64,000 bases of DNA from Paralithodes platypus (lineage: Eukaryota > Arthropoda > Malacostraca > Decapoda > Lithodidae), in NCBI GenBank assembly GCA_032716605.1, contig CM064552.1, positions 13,661,674 through 13,725,673 on the forward strand, in the 5' to 3' direction. This document shows, piece after piece, positions 42,950 through 55,999 of the stretch. The first letter of the stretch is position 1; each line of letters begins with the position of its first letter. Both the position numbers and the translations under genes were made by a program. A model generated the notes under the pieces. It saw only the letters and a program-made list of their open reading frames with translations. It did not search any database and was not told the origin of the DNA.

Positions 42950-43290
42950 CCCCATAACGCCTTCAGAACAATGTCGCTATATTAATGTTATTCTGGTGTT
43001 CACTAGACGATTTATTGAGATTGGGAACGGCTTGTAGGAATCAAAGAGCTAAACAACATATCAAGTAACCATTCGATCCTTCTTTCCTAAATTAACAACA
43101 TATCAAGTAACCATTCGATCCTTCTTTCCTAAATTAAACAACATATCAAGTAACCATTCGATCCTTCTTTCCTAAATTAACCAACATATCAAGTAACCAT
43201 TCGATCCTTCTTTCCTAAATTAAATACAATCGTCTAATGATAGCTGGAATACCATATATATATTGGGGTCATCGTACTGGAAAGGTTACA
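42950..43290 (+). mobile_element. Family C element with 43-bp minisatellite in its loop
   Basis: Left arm TTATTCTGGTGTTCACTAGACGATTT in pieces; right arm AATACAATCGTCTAATGATAGC and ATCGTACTGGAAAGGTTA. Between the arms a ~43-bp unit (AACATATCAAGTAACCATTC, GATCCTTCTTTCCTAAATT) is repeated four times. Confidence 0.7.
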
Positions 43291-43342
43291 CGATATAATC
43301 CTAATCCATATACATTCCACGCAAGCCTCTACCTTCCACTCC

Positions 43343-43730
43343 ATAAGGGAGCCCGACTAGCTTTTTTTATCTTTCTCTCCCTCTCTCTTTGGCTTGTATC
43401 CATTCGGCCCCATTCAGCCTACTGTTTTAAGACGTTTACCCCCCCTCTAGGTGTCAATATTTTCCTGGCGAGCGGTAGCGAGCCAGCTTATATATATTTT
43501 TGTTTTGACCGCAAGCTAAATTTGTACACTTTTCGATAGAAAAATGACTCTGGCGAAGCCGGATTTCTCCATACGATGCTGGCTCGCTATCGCTCACCAG
43601 GAAAAAATCGACACCTGGATGGGGATAAACGTCTTAAAACAGTTGGCTGAATGGAGCCGAATGGATACAAGCCAGGAAAAGAGAGAACAGGAGAGACAGA
43701 TACAAAAACAAATCCGGTGACCCCCTTTAA
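43343..43730 (-). mobile_element. TTAA foldback element, family B copy 3
   Basis: Left end reads ATAAGGGAGCCCGACTAG (TTAA decayed to ATAA); right end GGTGACCCCCTTTAA. The inverted arms and the central CACTTTTCGATAGAAAAATG palindrome are present. Same inner blocks as copies 1, 2 and 4. Confidence 0.8.
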
Positions 43731-43734
43731 ATTC

Positions 43735-43920
43735 CACCATCCTGTCCAGACAACCAAAGCACCACCCTCCACCTCCGGCACTCCACTATACGACCACCTG
43801 ACCTACACCCACCCTTTATCCACCCATCTATCTCCACACTCCATCAACTCCACCACCTCAGCCAACCTATCTCCACTGTTCCACCTTTGCCCTCCTAAGC
43901 TGTATCCGCCCACGGCACAC
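43735..43920 (+). repeat. CCA-rich repeat I, copy 3
   Basis: CACTATACGACCACCTGACC, CTCCACACTCCATCAACTCC, CCACCTTTGCCCTCCTAAG, CTGTATCCGCCCACGG. Confidence 0.65.
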
Positions 43921-43925
43921 TTACT

Positions 43926-44025
<100 letters not shown>

Positions 44026-44106
44026 GAAGGACCTCCAGAAATCAAAGGCCTACACATTAGTTCATTCAACCGTTTGACTTATGTTTAATATTGTACAATC
44101 GTGTAA

Positions 44107-44330
44107 GACTCCACTCAACACTCCCATCTCTCCACCATGCCCTACCACTTCATCCACTGCCTATTCCACTATACGCCCATGTGACTTACGCCCACGTTGT
44201 ATCCACCCATCTCACTCTCCACCATCCATCAACTCCACCACCACCACCACCACCTCCTCCTCCTCAAACATTATCCACCCACTCCACTGCTCCACCTTTG
44301 CCCTCCTATAATGTATCCACCCATGGTACC
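44107..44330 (+). repeat. CCA-rich repeat I, copy 4
   Basis: ACTCCACTCAACACTCCCA, ACTATACGCCCATGTGACTT, CATCAACTCCACCACCACC, CCACCTTTGCCCTCCTA, ending at GTACCCGGCAG just before a family B element. Confidence 0.7.
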
Positions 44331-44340
44331 CGGCAGCCTG

Positions 44341-44748
44341 TTAAGGGGGGTCACCGGCTTGTTTTTATCTTTCTCTCCTTTTCTCTCTTTCCCTGACTTG
44401 TATCCATTCGGCCCCAATCCAGCCAACTGGTTTAAGACGTTTATCCCTATCCAGGTGTCGATTTCTTCCTGGCGAGCGATAGCGAGCCAGCATTGTATGA
44501 AAAATTCCGGCTGCGCCGGATCGCCGGAGACATTTTTCTATCGAAAAATGTACAAATTTACCTTGCTGTGAAAACAAAAATATATATATATATATGCTGG
44601 CTCGCTACCGCTCGCCAGGAAAATATTGACACCTGGTCCCTGGATGGGGGTAAACGTCTTAAAACAGTAGGCTGAATGGGGCCGAATGGATACAAGCCGA
44701 AGAGGAGAGAGTGAAAGAAAGAGAAAAAAGCGAGGTGGGCTCCCTTAA
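44341..44748 (+). mobile_element. TTAA foldback element, family B copy 4
   Basis: TTAAGGGGGGTCACCGGC ... GGTGGGCTCCCTTAA, both TTAA intact. Arms: CTTGTATCCATTCGGCCCC and its inverse, CCTGGCGAGCGATAGCGAGCC on the left, the inverse of GGCGAGCGGTAGCGAGCC on the right. Centre CATTTTTCTATCGAAAAATG. Its right TTAA is directly the start of a family C element. Confidence 0.85.
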
Positions 44749-45290
44749 CCACTTCAAAACCACACGTTATATTTGATTCTGGTTATCACTAGGCAAATTT
44801 ATTTAGATTAAGAACGACTTCTAGAAATAAAAAGGCAAAATAACTATATCAAGTACATATTTGACTCCAATAACTATATCAAGTACATATTTGACTCCAA
44901 TAACTATATCAAGTACATATTTGACTCCAATAACTATATCAAGTACATATTTGACTCCAATAACTATATCAAGTACATATTTGACTCCAATAACTATATC
45001 AAGTACATATTTGACTCCAATAACGATATCAAGTACATATTTGACTCCAATAACTATATTAAGTACATATTTGACTCCAATAACTATATCAAGTACATAT
45101 TTGACTCCAATAACTATATCAAGTACATATTTGACTCCAATAACTATATCAAGTACATATTTGACTCCAATAACTATATCAAGTACATGTTTGACTCCAA
45201 TAACTATATCAAGTACATATTTGACTCCAATAACTATATCAAGTTCATATTTGACTCCAATAGATCTTTCCTAACATAAGATCACGGAAA
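44745..45290 (+). mobile_element. Family C element whose loop became a 30-bp minisatellite
   Basis: TTAACCACTTCAAAACC start, left arm TGATTCTGGTTATCACTAGGC and TTAGATTAAGAACG; the right arm is mostly lost after GATCTTTCCTAACATAAG. The interior is the 30-bp array below. Confidence 0.55.
44843..45262 (+). repeat. 30-bp minisatellite, 14 copies
   Basis: The unit is ATAACTATATCAAGTACATA followed by TTTGACTCCA, almost invariant. 30 is a multiple of three, giving a 10-residue repeat frame (TPITISSTYL) that is not a gene. Confidence 0.95.
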
Positions 45291-45554
45291 TCTACACAAG
45301 GGCAAGAAGCCACACGACGCAGAATCCATTTACACCCAACCCATATCATTCTTAGGACTACCTGTATTCACTTTATGAATTTTCTACCGTTCATGAGATC
45401 ATCACTGTACTAGGCAATCTAGTCCGCACATTTATTCCTCTATTTAGTGTTTCTATATTTGTATATTATATATCTACTAATAGTACTGTATATATGTAAT
45501 TCTAGTTAGCTCCCTACACGTCAATATAAAACTTACACACACACACACACATAC

Positions 45555-45710
45555 CCCGAGATCCCCGAGGGGGTGGCCACGAATGAATCTCCTCGATACA
45601 CCTCTGTCATCTGTAAGCCAGCGCCCCACCTCCCACCCAACACCATTATTCACTCACATCGCTCAACCCTACTCCTCCACCTCACTCTCATACACTCCGT
45701 CAACGTTTTC
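45555..45710 (-). pseudogene. RTE-like LINE 3' end fragment
   Basis: Minus strand reads the same end as 10169-10300: GGCCACCCCCTCGGGGATC (HPFGDHG-equivalent) and a collinear stretch covering ~140 bp. Frame broken. Separated from a further piece by ~375 bp of another repeat. Confidence 0.6.
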
Positions 45711-46060
45711 GCCTTCGTTTGTTTGTTTGTCTATCTGTTTGAAACAAAATATTTCAGAAAGTTATGAACCGATTATCATGAAATTGGGTGGGCAGATAAG
45801 ATATGAGTCAAGGAAGAAGAGATTCAATCTAGGAGGCGATCCAGAGATTGTCACGACATTTGGTGGCCTGATAGTATACACGTCAAGGAAGATTTGATTC
45901 ACTTTGGTAGGCAATCCGGATCATATCCTGGAACCCAGATCCAAAACAAAATGTATGCCTTGATATGAATGGTAAAGAGCCAGCCAGCGTAGGCGGAGGC
46001 ATGCGCTCTAATGAGTGCCTCTCTAGTTTAGTAATTCCCAAGGTTAAGGGACTATTCTCT
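45710..46060 (+). repeat. Widespread-type dispersed repeat (TTTGTTTGTTTG head, GGCGGAGG tail)
   Basis: CGTTTGTTTGTTTGTCTATC, AAAGTTATGAACCGATTATC, ATGAAATTGGGTGGGCAG, then a second similar unit, and GGCGGAGGCATGCGCTC at the end. This order is familiar from many invertebrate genomes as an unclassified dispersed repeat (memory, unverified). Inserted between the two RTE-like pieces. Confidence 0.5.
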
Positions 46061-46084
46061 GGACCCTGGTCATTCCAGTAACTC

Positions 46085-46210
46085 TGGTCATTCATTCACT
46101 CACGATGCGCTCCATAAGACCGTACCACCTCAAGGTGTTCCTCTTCACACTCTCCAGCACATCCATATTAATACCACACCGCTCACGGACTGTACTTCCT
46201 CATTTTTCTG
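46085..46210 (-). pseudogene. RTE-like LINE internal fragment
   Basis: Collinear on the minus strand with 10370-10500: the plus strand reads CGCTCCATAAGACCGTACCA, CCTCAAGGTGTTCCTCTTCA, CACTCTCCAGCACATC, equivalent to the FGHMERM block. Together with 45555-45710 it is one copy split by another repeat. Confidence 0.6.
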
Positions 46211-46212
46211 GC

Positions 46213-46556
46213 TGTATCACTACAGTATACAGTATATCCACCCATATACCATGCTAATTACATTGGTTAACTTACGTTAATCAATCGTAATTTATATAAT
46301 ATAACGCATAAGTTACTAATAGTATCTTAGAACCAGACCAATTTATACATGTCTGACTGCTCAAAATTAGTCACCATATGCATAGTTCAATACTAAATTT
46401 GACACTTAGCTAGACTAACTTCTAACAACTTATATTATTAAAACTTTTAACTTGGCAGCAACTTCTATATTATCACTACCAATGTATGACAGGGAGGTTG
46501 ATACTTGGAACGCATCGTATATAAAACACACAGACACACACAATATATATACCGGT
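46213..46556. other. Anonymous AT-rich stretch
   Basis: Nothing recognised apart from AT-rich sequence. Confidence 0.4.
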
Positions 46557-47650
<1,094 letters not shown>

Positions 47651-47699
47651 CATCAGCCACCCTATACAGTATATGCTGCCAGTCTACCCTTCCACCCCC

Positions 47700-47732
47700 A
47701 CCCCTATTCTCATTCTCATTCTCATTCTTTCT

Positions 47733-47763
<31 letters not shown>

Positions 47764-47830
47764 CCAATTTTCAAACAACAACGAAGGACGGTGCGCTCCT
47801 CGATGCCACTACTATATATATATATTTATA
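47700..47830. repeat. CATT, CT and TA microsatellites
   Basis: (CTCATT)n at 47705-47728, (CT)n at 47735-47760, and a short TA run at 47813-47826. Confidence 0.8.
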
Positions 47831-48555
47831 TAGCAGAGTGGCGAACTCCACATAGGTGACCACAGGTAGGTGATGGAAAGATTGGGCCATTAACAGTCCA
47901 ATAATTTTGACTGGGCTCATCAATGTAATTTAAAGGCCTGACTGCATCTACCTGTTGATCTTGGATAGCGTCGTTGAGCAAATTTAAGATTGTGACTGAG
48001 CTCACAATGCATCTGTACCTCATATCAATCCACTTATCACGTGACAGGAACACAGTATCCCCATGTGTAAAGAGTGTATTAAGGCTAGGTTATACCAAGG
48101 ATAGTAAATAGTAAAACCTTTCTCTAGGGTCTTTGGTTATACTTTACCAAAATAAATTATAGTACCAAGAAAATGTATCCTCAAATATGGAGACAGATAG
48201 AGTGGAGAGAGGCAAACAGATAGACATAGAAGGATAGACAGGTAGACAGTGCTGATGCAAAGAGACAGTGGATAGAAGTGGACAGACAGTGAACAGGAGG
48301 TAGATAGAGTGAAAGTAGAGAAGGTATATACAGTAAACAGGGAGGAGTAAGGAGAAATGGAGAGAAGACAGAAACAAAGTGGGAAAAGGTCGACAGTAAA
48401 ATGTTTTGTTGTAGATACTAGACAGGCAGTAATGATTAGATGTAGATAAGTAAAGGGGTAGAAATAAACAGGTAGAATGTAGACAGACAGAAAACACTTG
48501 AACAGACACCCAGTGAATGTAGGTGAGGGTGGGACAGGTCAGCAGAAAAACAGTG
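47830..48555. other. Anonymous stretch; AGAC-rich from 48190
   Basis: 48190-48500 is a purine-rich AGACAG/GATAGA degenerate microsatellite. Minus-strand open frames through it (Ser/Leu/Tyr-rich) are composition artefacts. Confidence 0.5.
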
Positions 48556-48557
<2 letters not shown>

Positions 48558-48616
<59 letters not shown>

Positions 48617-48670
48617 GAGTGTGTGTGAGAGTGAGAGAGAGAGAGAGGGGGGGGGGGAGAGAGTGAGAGT
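48558..48670 (+). repeat. (GA)n microsatellite
   Basis: About 55 bp of pure GA, a GTGTGTG interruption, more GA and a G run. Confidence 0.95.
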
Positions 48671-49060
48671 GCTTGAAGGCAAAACCGTAATAAGAGACAA
48701 GCAAATAACATGAGCCAGGTAATACAAGAATCTCGGAGCCGCCACTCTCTCAGAACCTAGCGACAGAAATGAGTTTGGGTAAGATCAAGAATTAAAGGGA
48801 AAATGAAACCACTGCTAGTAAGGTTGAATGTAAATAACATTAATAAATAAATATATATACATATATATATAAATTATCTCATAAATTATATATTTTACTA
48901 TTCTTGCCCAGTACAGTTAAAGGCGGGGTTACAAACAAATAATACAGTAATTGGAATATTAAACTTTGGGGGTCGATCTCTCCTGTTGAATATATTTTTC
49001 TGGACTTTTGATATTTTCTTCTTTGACTGGTCTTCCCGTTTTGCATATAAAGTACTCGAA

Positions 49061-49455
49061 TTCTAGTTTGCATTATACTCTACTAGAATTCTAGTTTGCA
49101 TTATACTCTACTAGAATACTAGTTTGCATTATACTCTACTAGAATACTAGTTTGCATTATACTCTACTAGAATACTAGTTTGCATTATACTCTACTAGAA
49201 TACTAGTTTGCATTATACTCTACTAGAATACTAGTTTGCATTATACTCTACTAGAATACTAGTTTGCATTATACTCTACTAGAATACTAGTTTGCATTAT
49301 ACTCTACTAGAATACTAGTTTGCATTATACTCTACTAGAATACTAGTTTGCATTATACTCTACTAGAATACTAGTTTGCATTATACTCTACTAGAATACT
49401 AGTTTGCATTATACTCTACTAGAATACTAGTTTGCATTATACTCTACTAGAATTC
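49061..49455 (+). repeat. 28-bp minisatellite, 14 copies
   Basis: The unit TACTAGAATACTAGTTTGCA followed by TTATACTC is nearly invariant; first and last units carry AATTC instead of AATAC. The TCTACTAGAATACTAG part is close to palindromic. Confidence 0.95.
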
Positions 49456-50560
49456 CCCATTTTCCACTACTAAAATATAGAAGAAACGCTACAGTTTAGC
49501 TAAACAAGTATATATGAAATAAAGGACAAAACAGGAAAATGCGTTTTAAAGGCAAGGGCGGTGTTTTAAAGGTCCAAGAGAGAGACCCAACTACCCTAGA
49601 CTGTGGTGAGGCACAGTCAGGGTCAAAAGTTTCGTCCATCCCTTTACAAACTTCTCCCTATTTCAACATAATAATACACGACACACCTGTAACGGACTCC
49701 AGAGTCCCAACTATTGAGCCTTTGCAACTGACACTTCTTCCATAATGTGTATTATGTTATTCATTCAATTGTTCATGGCATTCTAAATTATCAATTCATA
49801 AAAAACAAAATATGTAACAAAACTCCACAATGCTTAACTATAAATGCTTTATCAGAGTGTGCATGTTTCCCAGTTTGTTTTTGTTTTTTAAGTATGACTA
49901 AATCTAAACGAAGGATGTAGGACACGACCCTTGAGAGTAACTGTACACACAAATATGCAATTGATGATTTTCTTATTGTTCTTCACTGTAGTGTGGGTGC
50001 AATTATCTTAACCTTCTTAGGATATTACGAAGTTGCCTACATTATAAGCAGCCATCATTAAACGTTATTATTCAGTTTAGATAAACTTGTGAGAGATATA
50101 GGTTGATTGAGATGATCAAAACATAATGTGAAATAGCGTCATAATCATTCAAGGGATTAGTAATATGTGTACCAGTAATCAAATATTGGTCAACCAATCG
50201 TTAAACTCCAGAGAGAAACCCATTAATCTGACGTTTTCTATGAGCGAACATAAACAGCCAAAATTAAAAGGGTGACTAGATCAGCTGATGACTGTCAAGA
50301 TCAGGTGATTCATCTTCAAATTACCTTGTTTCTCATCTAGCTTGTTTTCTCGGCGAACTGTTGAATCCGGCTGTACCTGACGCGGTGACGTGAATTATTT
50401 GTCCAACTGTACCCCCCCCCCCCAACCCCACTCCTACGGTCAACCACCACCACCACCACCCCTCTCCTTGACCACGAAAGACGGTTATTCTCCAGTTTAA
50501 ATGGATTTTAGCTTTCCAAATGCAGACTTTTAAAAATGGGTATCTTGCTACATATATATT
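49456..50560. other. Anonymous stretch, no supported gene
   Basis: The 68-codon frame at 49539 (MRFKGKGGVLKVQERDPTTL) has no family I recognise. C-run and CCA microsatellite at 50413-50463. Otherwise AT-rich. Confidence 0.45.
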
Positions 50561-50565
50561 AAATA

Positions 50566-50566
<1 letters not shown>

Positions 50567-50640
<74 letters not shown>
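50567..50640. repeat. (CA)n microsatellite
   Basis: About 72 bp of uninterrupted CA. Confidence 0.97.
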
Positions 50641-50642
<2 letters not shown>

Positions 50643-51790
50643 TATATAGGGCAAAAATACACCAGACTCAATAACAAGAAACACTACATATAGAACACCT
50701 TTGAACAAAAAATATATTAGTCTATGGCCCAGAATGAAAATCGGTACCACATGAGAAGGGTATGAGAAATCATTGTAATGTTATTTCGAGTTAAAATCCT
50801 AGTCTATATCTTATCTATATTACTTAGTACCCATTTATTGGAGTGTATGCTGAATATTTATCTCCTTTGTATGGTACCGATCTGTGAAATATCTAGATCT
50901 GGCTCATAGGTCATACATAGATCTAAAAACTTAGGTACGGTCAAGAGCATAAATGGCGACGAACTCATTTGAATCTGCATTGACCGCAAAATAAACAATA
51001 CAATGTTCTATTATAGCCCAGATCCTTCAGAACTTGGCTTTAGAGGTTCAACGATTCGAATTGGTGCCACCTTAATTATATACTCACTACTGTATAACGA
51101 ACACCAGTGGCTACACCATGCATGAATACAAGGACATCAGAGCATCAGGGTCAAGTACAGTTGGCTACGTGAATATGACTGTATGTATGGAATGAAAAAT
51201 ACTATGATTGAATTTGGAGTGTCGCTTGTTACTAACTAGTTAACTCATATGATCCATTATCGGTCACACTATTTCTAGTTACATACATGAAATCACAGAG
51301 TGGGTACGAATGCATGTGGGCAACTATACAACGAACGCCAATAACTAAACCATGCATAAGTACAAAGGACATCAGAGCACCAAGGCCAAGTACAAAGGAC
51401 ACTATACCCTGTTCCAAATATGCTGGCAAGAAATCGTGAATCCTCTAACCTCTGCAATTCAAAAAGGGCTTGAGCAAATGGGCTGTAAATTTCCACACCT
51501 ATTCTCTGGTTGACCCTTCCCAAATGGTATAAATATTAGCTCGATTAGTCTAGTCGTTTGCGAGTTATAGAGATTAATGTTTAAATGTGTTGGCCTACAT
51601 ATTTGGAACGGGATATAGTACACCGGATTCACGTATAGTTGACACCACCACGGACAGCCCGAGATGTCCCTTGTTCACTATAACGGTCACTATATCATTG
51701 TCACTACAGGCCCTACAGTAACAGAAACCAGCCAACCTGTTGTACCTTGTCTCTGTCCAAACCCTGCAGCAGATCCACTAACCTTCTTCA
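50641..51790. other. Anonymous stretch; repeat E copy and a local duplication
   Basis: TACAAGGACATCAGAGCATC (51128) recurs as TACAAAGGACATCAGAGCAC (51361), each with GGTCAAGTACA or GGCCAAGTACA after it and an AACGAACACCAGTGGCTA / AACGAACGCCAATAACTA block before it, a ~70-bp direct repeat. A reversed repeat E core (ATGAAATCACAGAGTG) is at ~51288-51330. No gene. Confidence 0.5.

Positions 51791-51794
<4 letters not shown>

Positions 51795-51821
<27 letters not shown>
51795..51821. repeat. (GT)n microsatellite
   Basis: 27 bp of GT. Confidence 0.9.
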
Positions 51822-51946
51822 CATTAGCTTCTCTCTAACTAATCTATGTCAACACCCATAATACACATTAGGCACTAGTGGCACAGGAAATAAAGCATGG
51901 TATTGGAATCTAAAATAACACGATCCTAAATACAATATCATCTCTG

Positions 51947-52018
51947 TTGGTTAGTAATTACGACACCAAAATGGCGTCCAAAGATAAAGATGACCACTCT
52001 CTCTTACTAAAGGATCTC
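51947..52018 (+). repeat. Dispersed repeat K, copy 3
   Basis: TTGGTTAGTAATTACGACAC, CAAAATGGCGTCCAAAG, ATAAAGATGACCACTCTCTC, matching 17512-17580 (TTGATAATTACGACATC, AAAATGGCGTCCATATATAA) closely. Confidence 0.6.
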
Positions 52019-52830
52019 ATATTGTGACCACTGGCTTCTGGGGTTTATGGTGAGGCTGTGGTATACAAGGAAGATCGAATGAAAGACAGAAGAAATATAG
52101 ATAGATGTTAGACATTTTGCTAGACACATTGTTGCATAGGCATATAAACTTATTCTGAATATACTTGTAAAGAAGCATAGCTCTGCCAAAAATAGATACA
52201 CACAGAGACAGATAGATAAATAGATTGACAGATATAGGGAAAAAGAGGGTGAACGAGGCGATGCCTACAATATAAGGCCTATTTCTCGAACCTCTCTCTC
52301 GCACTGGCTCTTCTGCTCTCCCTCTCTCAACCCATTTCAATGGGGGCCTTCTGATGATCCTCTCTTTGATGTGAAACTGGCCGTCTCAGTCTAAAGATGT
52401 AATACTGATTCTTTTTATTTGTATACCCATATCAATATACTCTAGTGTCTGTGTTTCATCGTGCTCAAGTACAGACATTGTTCACCTAATAACACAATCA
52501 TGACCAAGCTTCGATAAATGTGAATACAGAAAGATATCAAGGAGGAGGATGAGACGCGGGAGCCTAAAGGTGTCATCTTGTCACATGAGATTATTTTATT
52601 CCAAATATTATCATTCTTTTCGAGATTGTGTTATGGAAAAATCAATTGCTAGTTCATTTGAGAATAAATATAGGTATACATAAGGCAACATAACAATAAA
52701 GAACAAAATGAGCAATCTTTCAATATATCCTCAGACTAAGTCCTCCAATTCCACATCATTGAACTTCTCTTCCAACCAGCATAGCAGTTCCCCATTCCCA
52801 CTTACTTCCTATCCCCCCTCCTCCCTCTCT
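52019..52830. other. Anonymous stretch, no supported gene
   Basis: AT-rich with GATAGATA words; open frames at 52017 and 52708 show no recognisable domain. Confidence 0.4.
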
Positions 52831-52831
52831 C

Positions 52832-52834
<3 letters not shown>

Positions 52835-52910
<76 letters not shown>
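52835..52910 (+). repeat. (CT)n microsatellite
   Basis: About 74 bp of CT within a wider pyrimidine-rich tract. A short GT run follows at 53037-53067. Confidence 0.95.
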
Positions 52911-52917
<7 letters not shown>

Positions 52918-53034
52918 CCCTATATCTTTCCATCCCCCTGTTCCCATCTATAATCTCCGTCTCCCATTTCTCTCTCCCCTCCCCACTTTCTCTGTTATAA
53001 TCCCAACACCTATGTCTGTTCTTCCCTTCTGTCG

Positions 53035-53073
<39 letters not shown>

Positions 53074-53088
53074 TGCGTGTGTGTTTGT

Positions 53089-53304
53089 TTAACCTTTCAG
53101 TGTACGACGACGCTTTCTTTAATTTTATTCTGACTATTATTAGACGATATTAAAAAGCTTAGATTGGGTCCGTGTAAGTCAAAGGGGTAATTGATATTAT
53201 TTTAGTATTTGACTGCTATAATACCTTCCTAAACTGCATACAATCGTGAAATATAACCAGAATATATGACACAAATGGAGTTACCGTATACCGAAGGGGA
53301 TAAT
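53089..53304 (+). mobile_element. Family C element, complete
   Basis: TTAACCTTTCAGTGTACG on the left and CGAAGGGGATAA on the right. Left arm TTTATTCTGACTATTATTAG and ACGATATTAAAAAGCTTAG; right arm inverse CTTCCTAAACTGCATACAAT, CGTGAAATATAACCAG. About 215 bp, non-coding. Confidence 0.7.
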
Positions 53305-53314
53305 TACAGATTTC

Positions 53315-54500
53315 CAACATGGTTTCTGGTGACCCCTATCACGTCTTACCGATTTGCTGGAATTTGTTCATGAAATGTTGAGTGAATATGACAAAAACTG
53401 AGCCAGACATCCTATATTAAGATTTTCAAAAAGCTTTTGACAAGTGCCTCATTGTAGGCTATTGTCACAAGTGGGTGTACTAGCTATTACTACAGAGGTT
53501 ACTAATTGGATAGAAAGTTAGTTAGGAGATAGACAGCAACGAGTGGTAATCAATGGTGTTTCTTTTTAGTGGACTCCTGGTACTTTTGGAGTTACAGAGG
53601 GATCTGTCCTTGGGCCACTGCTGTTATCCCATACTGGTATGTCAATGACATTGATATTGGTCTTGGTCTGTTGAGTGTGATCTCCAAGTTTCCAAATTAC
53701 ATTAAGCTTTGAGTGAATGTGAGGGAACCTAAAGGGGTTGAATACCTCAGGGTAGATCTTAGCATACTGGATTAATGGTCTGAAACATGGCAGATTAAAC
53801 AAAAAAGCCACTAAGCTTGGAAAAGTGCAAGGTGATGCATATCGATCAAGCAAACCCCAAGTCATACTACTCACTATTGGGAAACACTCTGGATGTGACT
53901 GACTTTGAAAGGTACTTGGGTGTTCTGATTAGCATTGACGAGGGCTATGATAAGAGTCAATTAAAGTATAGAAAATAGGAGATAGTCCTCACACTGTATA
54001 AAGCTCTGATACGGCTTCTCCTGGAGTATGCTGCCCAGCCCTGGGGTCCGGTACTCAGTAAAGATATAATTAAATAGTCCAAGCTCTGGCTACATAGCTT
54101 AATATATCGATTAGGAGACTGAGCTATGAGGAACGGTTGAGAGCTCTTGATCTCTTTTCATCGAATACGCACAGATGGGCTTGACAACGTGGATTATAGC
54201 TAAATGTTTAGCCTCAATATGAATACAACATGCAACCATGGATGAAAGCTGGAATTAAAAAGTGTCAGCACTAGTAGTTGTGGGAAAATGTTCACTTAGA
54301 TCTTTCTACATGGAACAAACTTCCCTCAGAAGCTGTAAATAGTTCTTCAGTAGAGCAATTCAAGAAGAGAGTAGCTAGTGTTTTACACACTCTGCAATGA
54401 GTGTAGTGCACTACACAATCTTGCTCAGTCCACTTTTGTGTATATCTCCGGAATGGACCGAAAGATATTTGATATACTATCCATTCCTTGTAACTCCTTG
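53315..54500 (+). pseudogene. Decayed CR1-like LINE remnant (RT and C-terminal region)
   Basis: Conceptual reading with many frameshifts and stops gives, in order, HGFW, RLTDLLEFVHEMLSEYDKN, DFQKAF-like and PHCRLL, GDRQQRVVINGVSF, GVTEGSVLGPLL, a degenerate FADD area, WQIKQK-like, LIRLLLEYAAQPWGPVLS-like and a final WNKLPSEAVNSSSVEQFKKR. The gene order of a CR1-type ORF2 is clear, but every block is broken. Oldest LINE here. Downstream 54420-54620 carries its 3' UTR with CTCCGGAATGGACCG and GGCCAGACTACCTAATAAGG, the latter shared with the LINE at 22.56 kb. Confidence 0.75.
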
Positions 54501-54659
54501 TAACTCTCGTGCTATCTCTCTTTTCCTAAACTGCACTTTTCATCAAATCAATAGAAACTAACTGCATACATTTAAGGCCAGACTACCTAATAAGGACTGC
54601 AAAGTTTGTATGGTCTGTGTATCTATGTAACTCTTTCTTTAGGCCTTCCTTACTCCATT

Positions 54660-54678
54660 ACCCCCCCCCCCCCCTCCC

Positions 54679-54711
<33 letters not shown>

Positions 54712-54845
54712 TCACGATCTCCCTCCCTCCCCTTCCCCACTCTTTATCTCAACCATTCCATCTCTTGTTATCTTTTCCACTGCTTGTTCTCTCAATCGTT
54801 TTCCCGCCTCCCTCCCTCCCTCTCGCTATCTCTCTCTCTCTCATT
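54660..54845. repeat. C-run, CA and CT-rich microsatellites
   Basis: C run at 54660-54675, (CA)n at 54682-54708 and CCCTCCCT-rich DNA to 54840. Confidence 0.8.
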
Positions 54846-54899
54846 AGAATGGAAGAAGTTCACCACTATATAGGTTATGTGGAAACTTTATCACATATA

Positions 54900-55090
54900 A
54901 TATCTGCTTTACTGCAACAAACTTCCCTCAGAAGTTGTAAATATTTCTTCATTAGAGCAGTTCAAGAAGAAAGTAGACGATATTATGCATGCTCTGTAAT
55001 GAGTGTAGTGCAATACACAATCTATCTTTCCACTTAAAAGTATCTCCTCGGAATGGACCGCAAGATCTTTTGGAATACTAACTCATCCTT
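54900..55090 (+). repeat. Duplicate of the LINE remnant 3' end
   Basis: AACAAACTTCCCTCAGAAGTTG, GAGCAGTTCAAGAAGAAAGT, AATGAGTGTAGTGCAATACAC and CTCGGAATGGACCGCAAGAT repeat 54317-54490. Followed by a C run and (CT)n at 55140-55162. Confidence 0.8.
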
Positions 55091-55189
55091 GTAATTGACC
55101 CCCCCCCCCCCCCCGCTTTCTTACTCTCTTACTCTCTTATTCTCTCTCTCTCTCTCTCTCTCTTAAAAGAGTTAAATTAATTTAGTTTA

Positions 55190-55620
55190 ACAAAGCGCAG
55201 TCTAAAAGGAGACCTAATCAACGTGTTTAGAATGATTAAAGGTATTGACAATATGGATTTAAACAAATACTTCACAACTGATCATTCGAATTACACTAGC
55301 TAATTGTAATGTAATTGTAATGTAGATAATGCAAGATAATTGGAAAGTTTCAGCTCACATGAGTCAAAGCATTTATTTTTCAATCGAGTATGGAATAGAC
55401 TACCTATAATAGTACTGTCATTGAGTGTAGGTAGTACTGGTGAAACTTTCAAAATCTGACTAGATATATATCTCGTTCTTAACCCTCAGGAAACAGCTGT
55501 TTACAAACGAATAACACCACTCTTTACTGTGCTATGGTTACCTTTTTTCACATAGGTTAAGTAGTTTCAGCAGCCTCGTAAGGATCAATAGATCTGTTGT
55601 TACTTGTTTTCCTGTATACA
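55190..55620 (+). pseudogene. CR1-like LINE 3' end fragment, same lineage as the 5.8 kb element
   Basis: Reads RSLKGDLINVFRMIKGIDNM, DLNKYFTTDHSNYT, then frame breaks, QDNWKVSAHMSQSI and FNRVWN-like, matching RRLRGDLIQVFKIIKGIDNM and beyond in the intact copies. The 3' UTR ends AGATCTGTTGTTACTTG and TTTTCC, homologous to the 3' ends at 5.79 and 28.12 kb. Diverged and broken. Confidence 0.75.
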
Positions 55621-55914
55621 CACACACTCTTCCCACCCATCCTTCCCTTTCCCCACTCTTTATATACACCATTCCATATCATTTTATCGATTACTCATTT
55701 TGAAGGAGACACAATCAAATTCACTTATATTCGTTGCTGTATATATTTTGCATGATCTTGTAGTTTACCACATGCATTTGTGTTCACTGGGTGATGTCAT
55801 GTATGGAAGGAAGCAAAGTATGATTGACTTACAAGAACAATTTGCTATAGGCCTAAAACAGTTAATTGGACAACTACTTCATACGAAAATGCACTATAAA
55901 TGCAATCATATTAA

Positions 55915-55985
55915 TTTTACCTCCATACATAAAATCACGGAGTGTATCCAAATTTATGTGGGCAACTGTACGTCTTCGCAAACAA
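55915..55985 (-). repeat. Dispersed repeat E, reversed copy
   Basis: CATACATAAAATCACGGAGTG, ATTTATGTGGGCAACTGTAC. Compare 58990-59060 (ATGCATAAAATCACAAGGTG, ATTCATGTTGACAACTGTAC). Confidence 0.55.
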
Positions 55986-55999
55986 GATAGTGTCTTATT

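Noticed and set aside
44861..45274. 137-codon Thr/Ser/Ile repeat ORF
   Set aside because: 30-bp minisatellite period divisible by three; no start context or domain.
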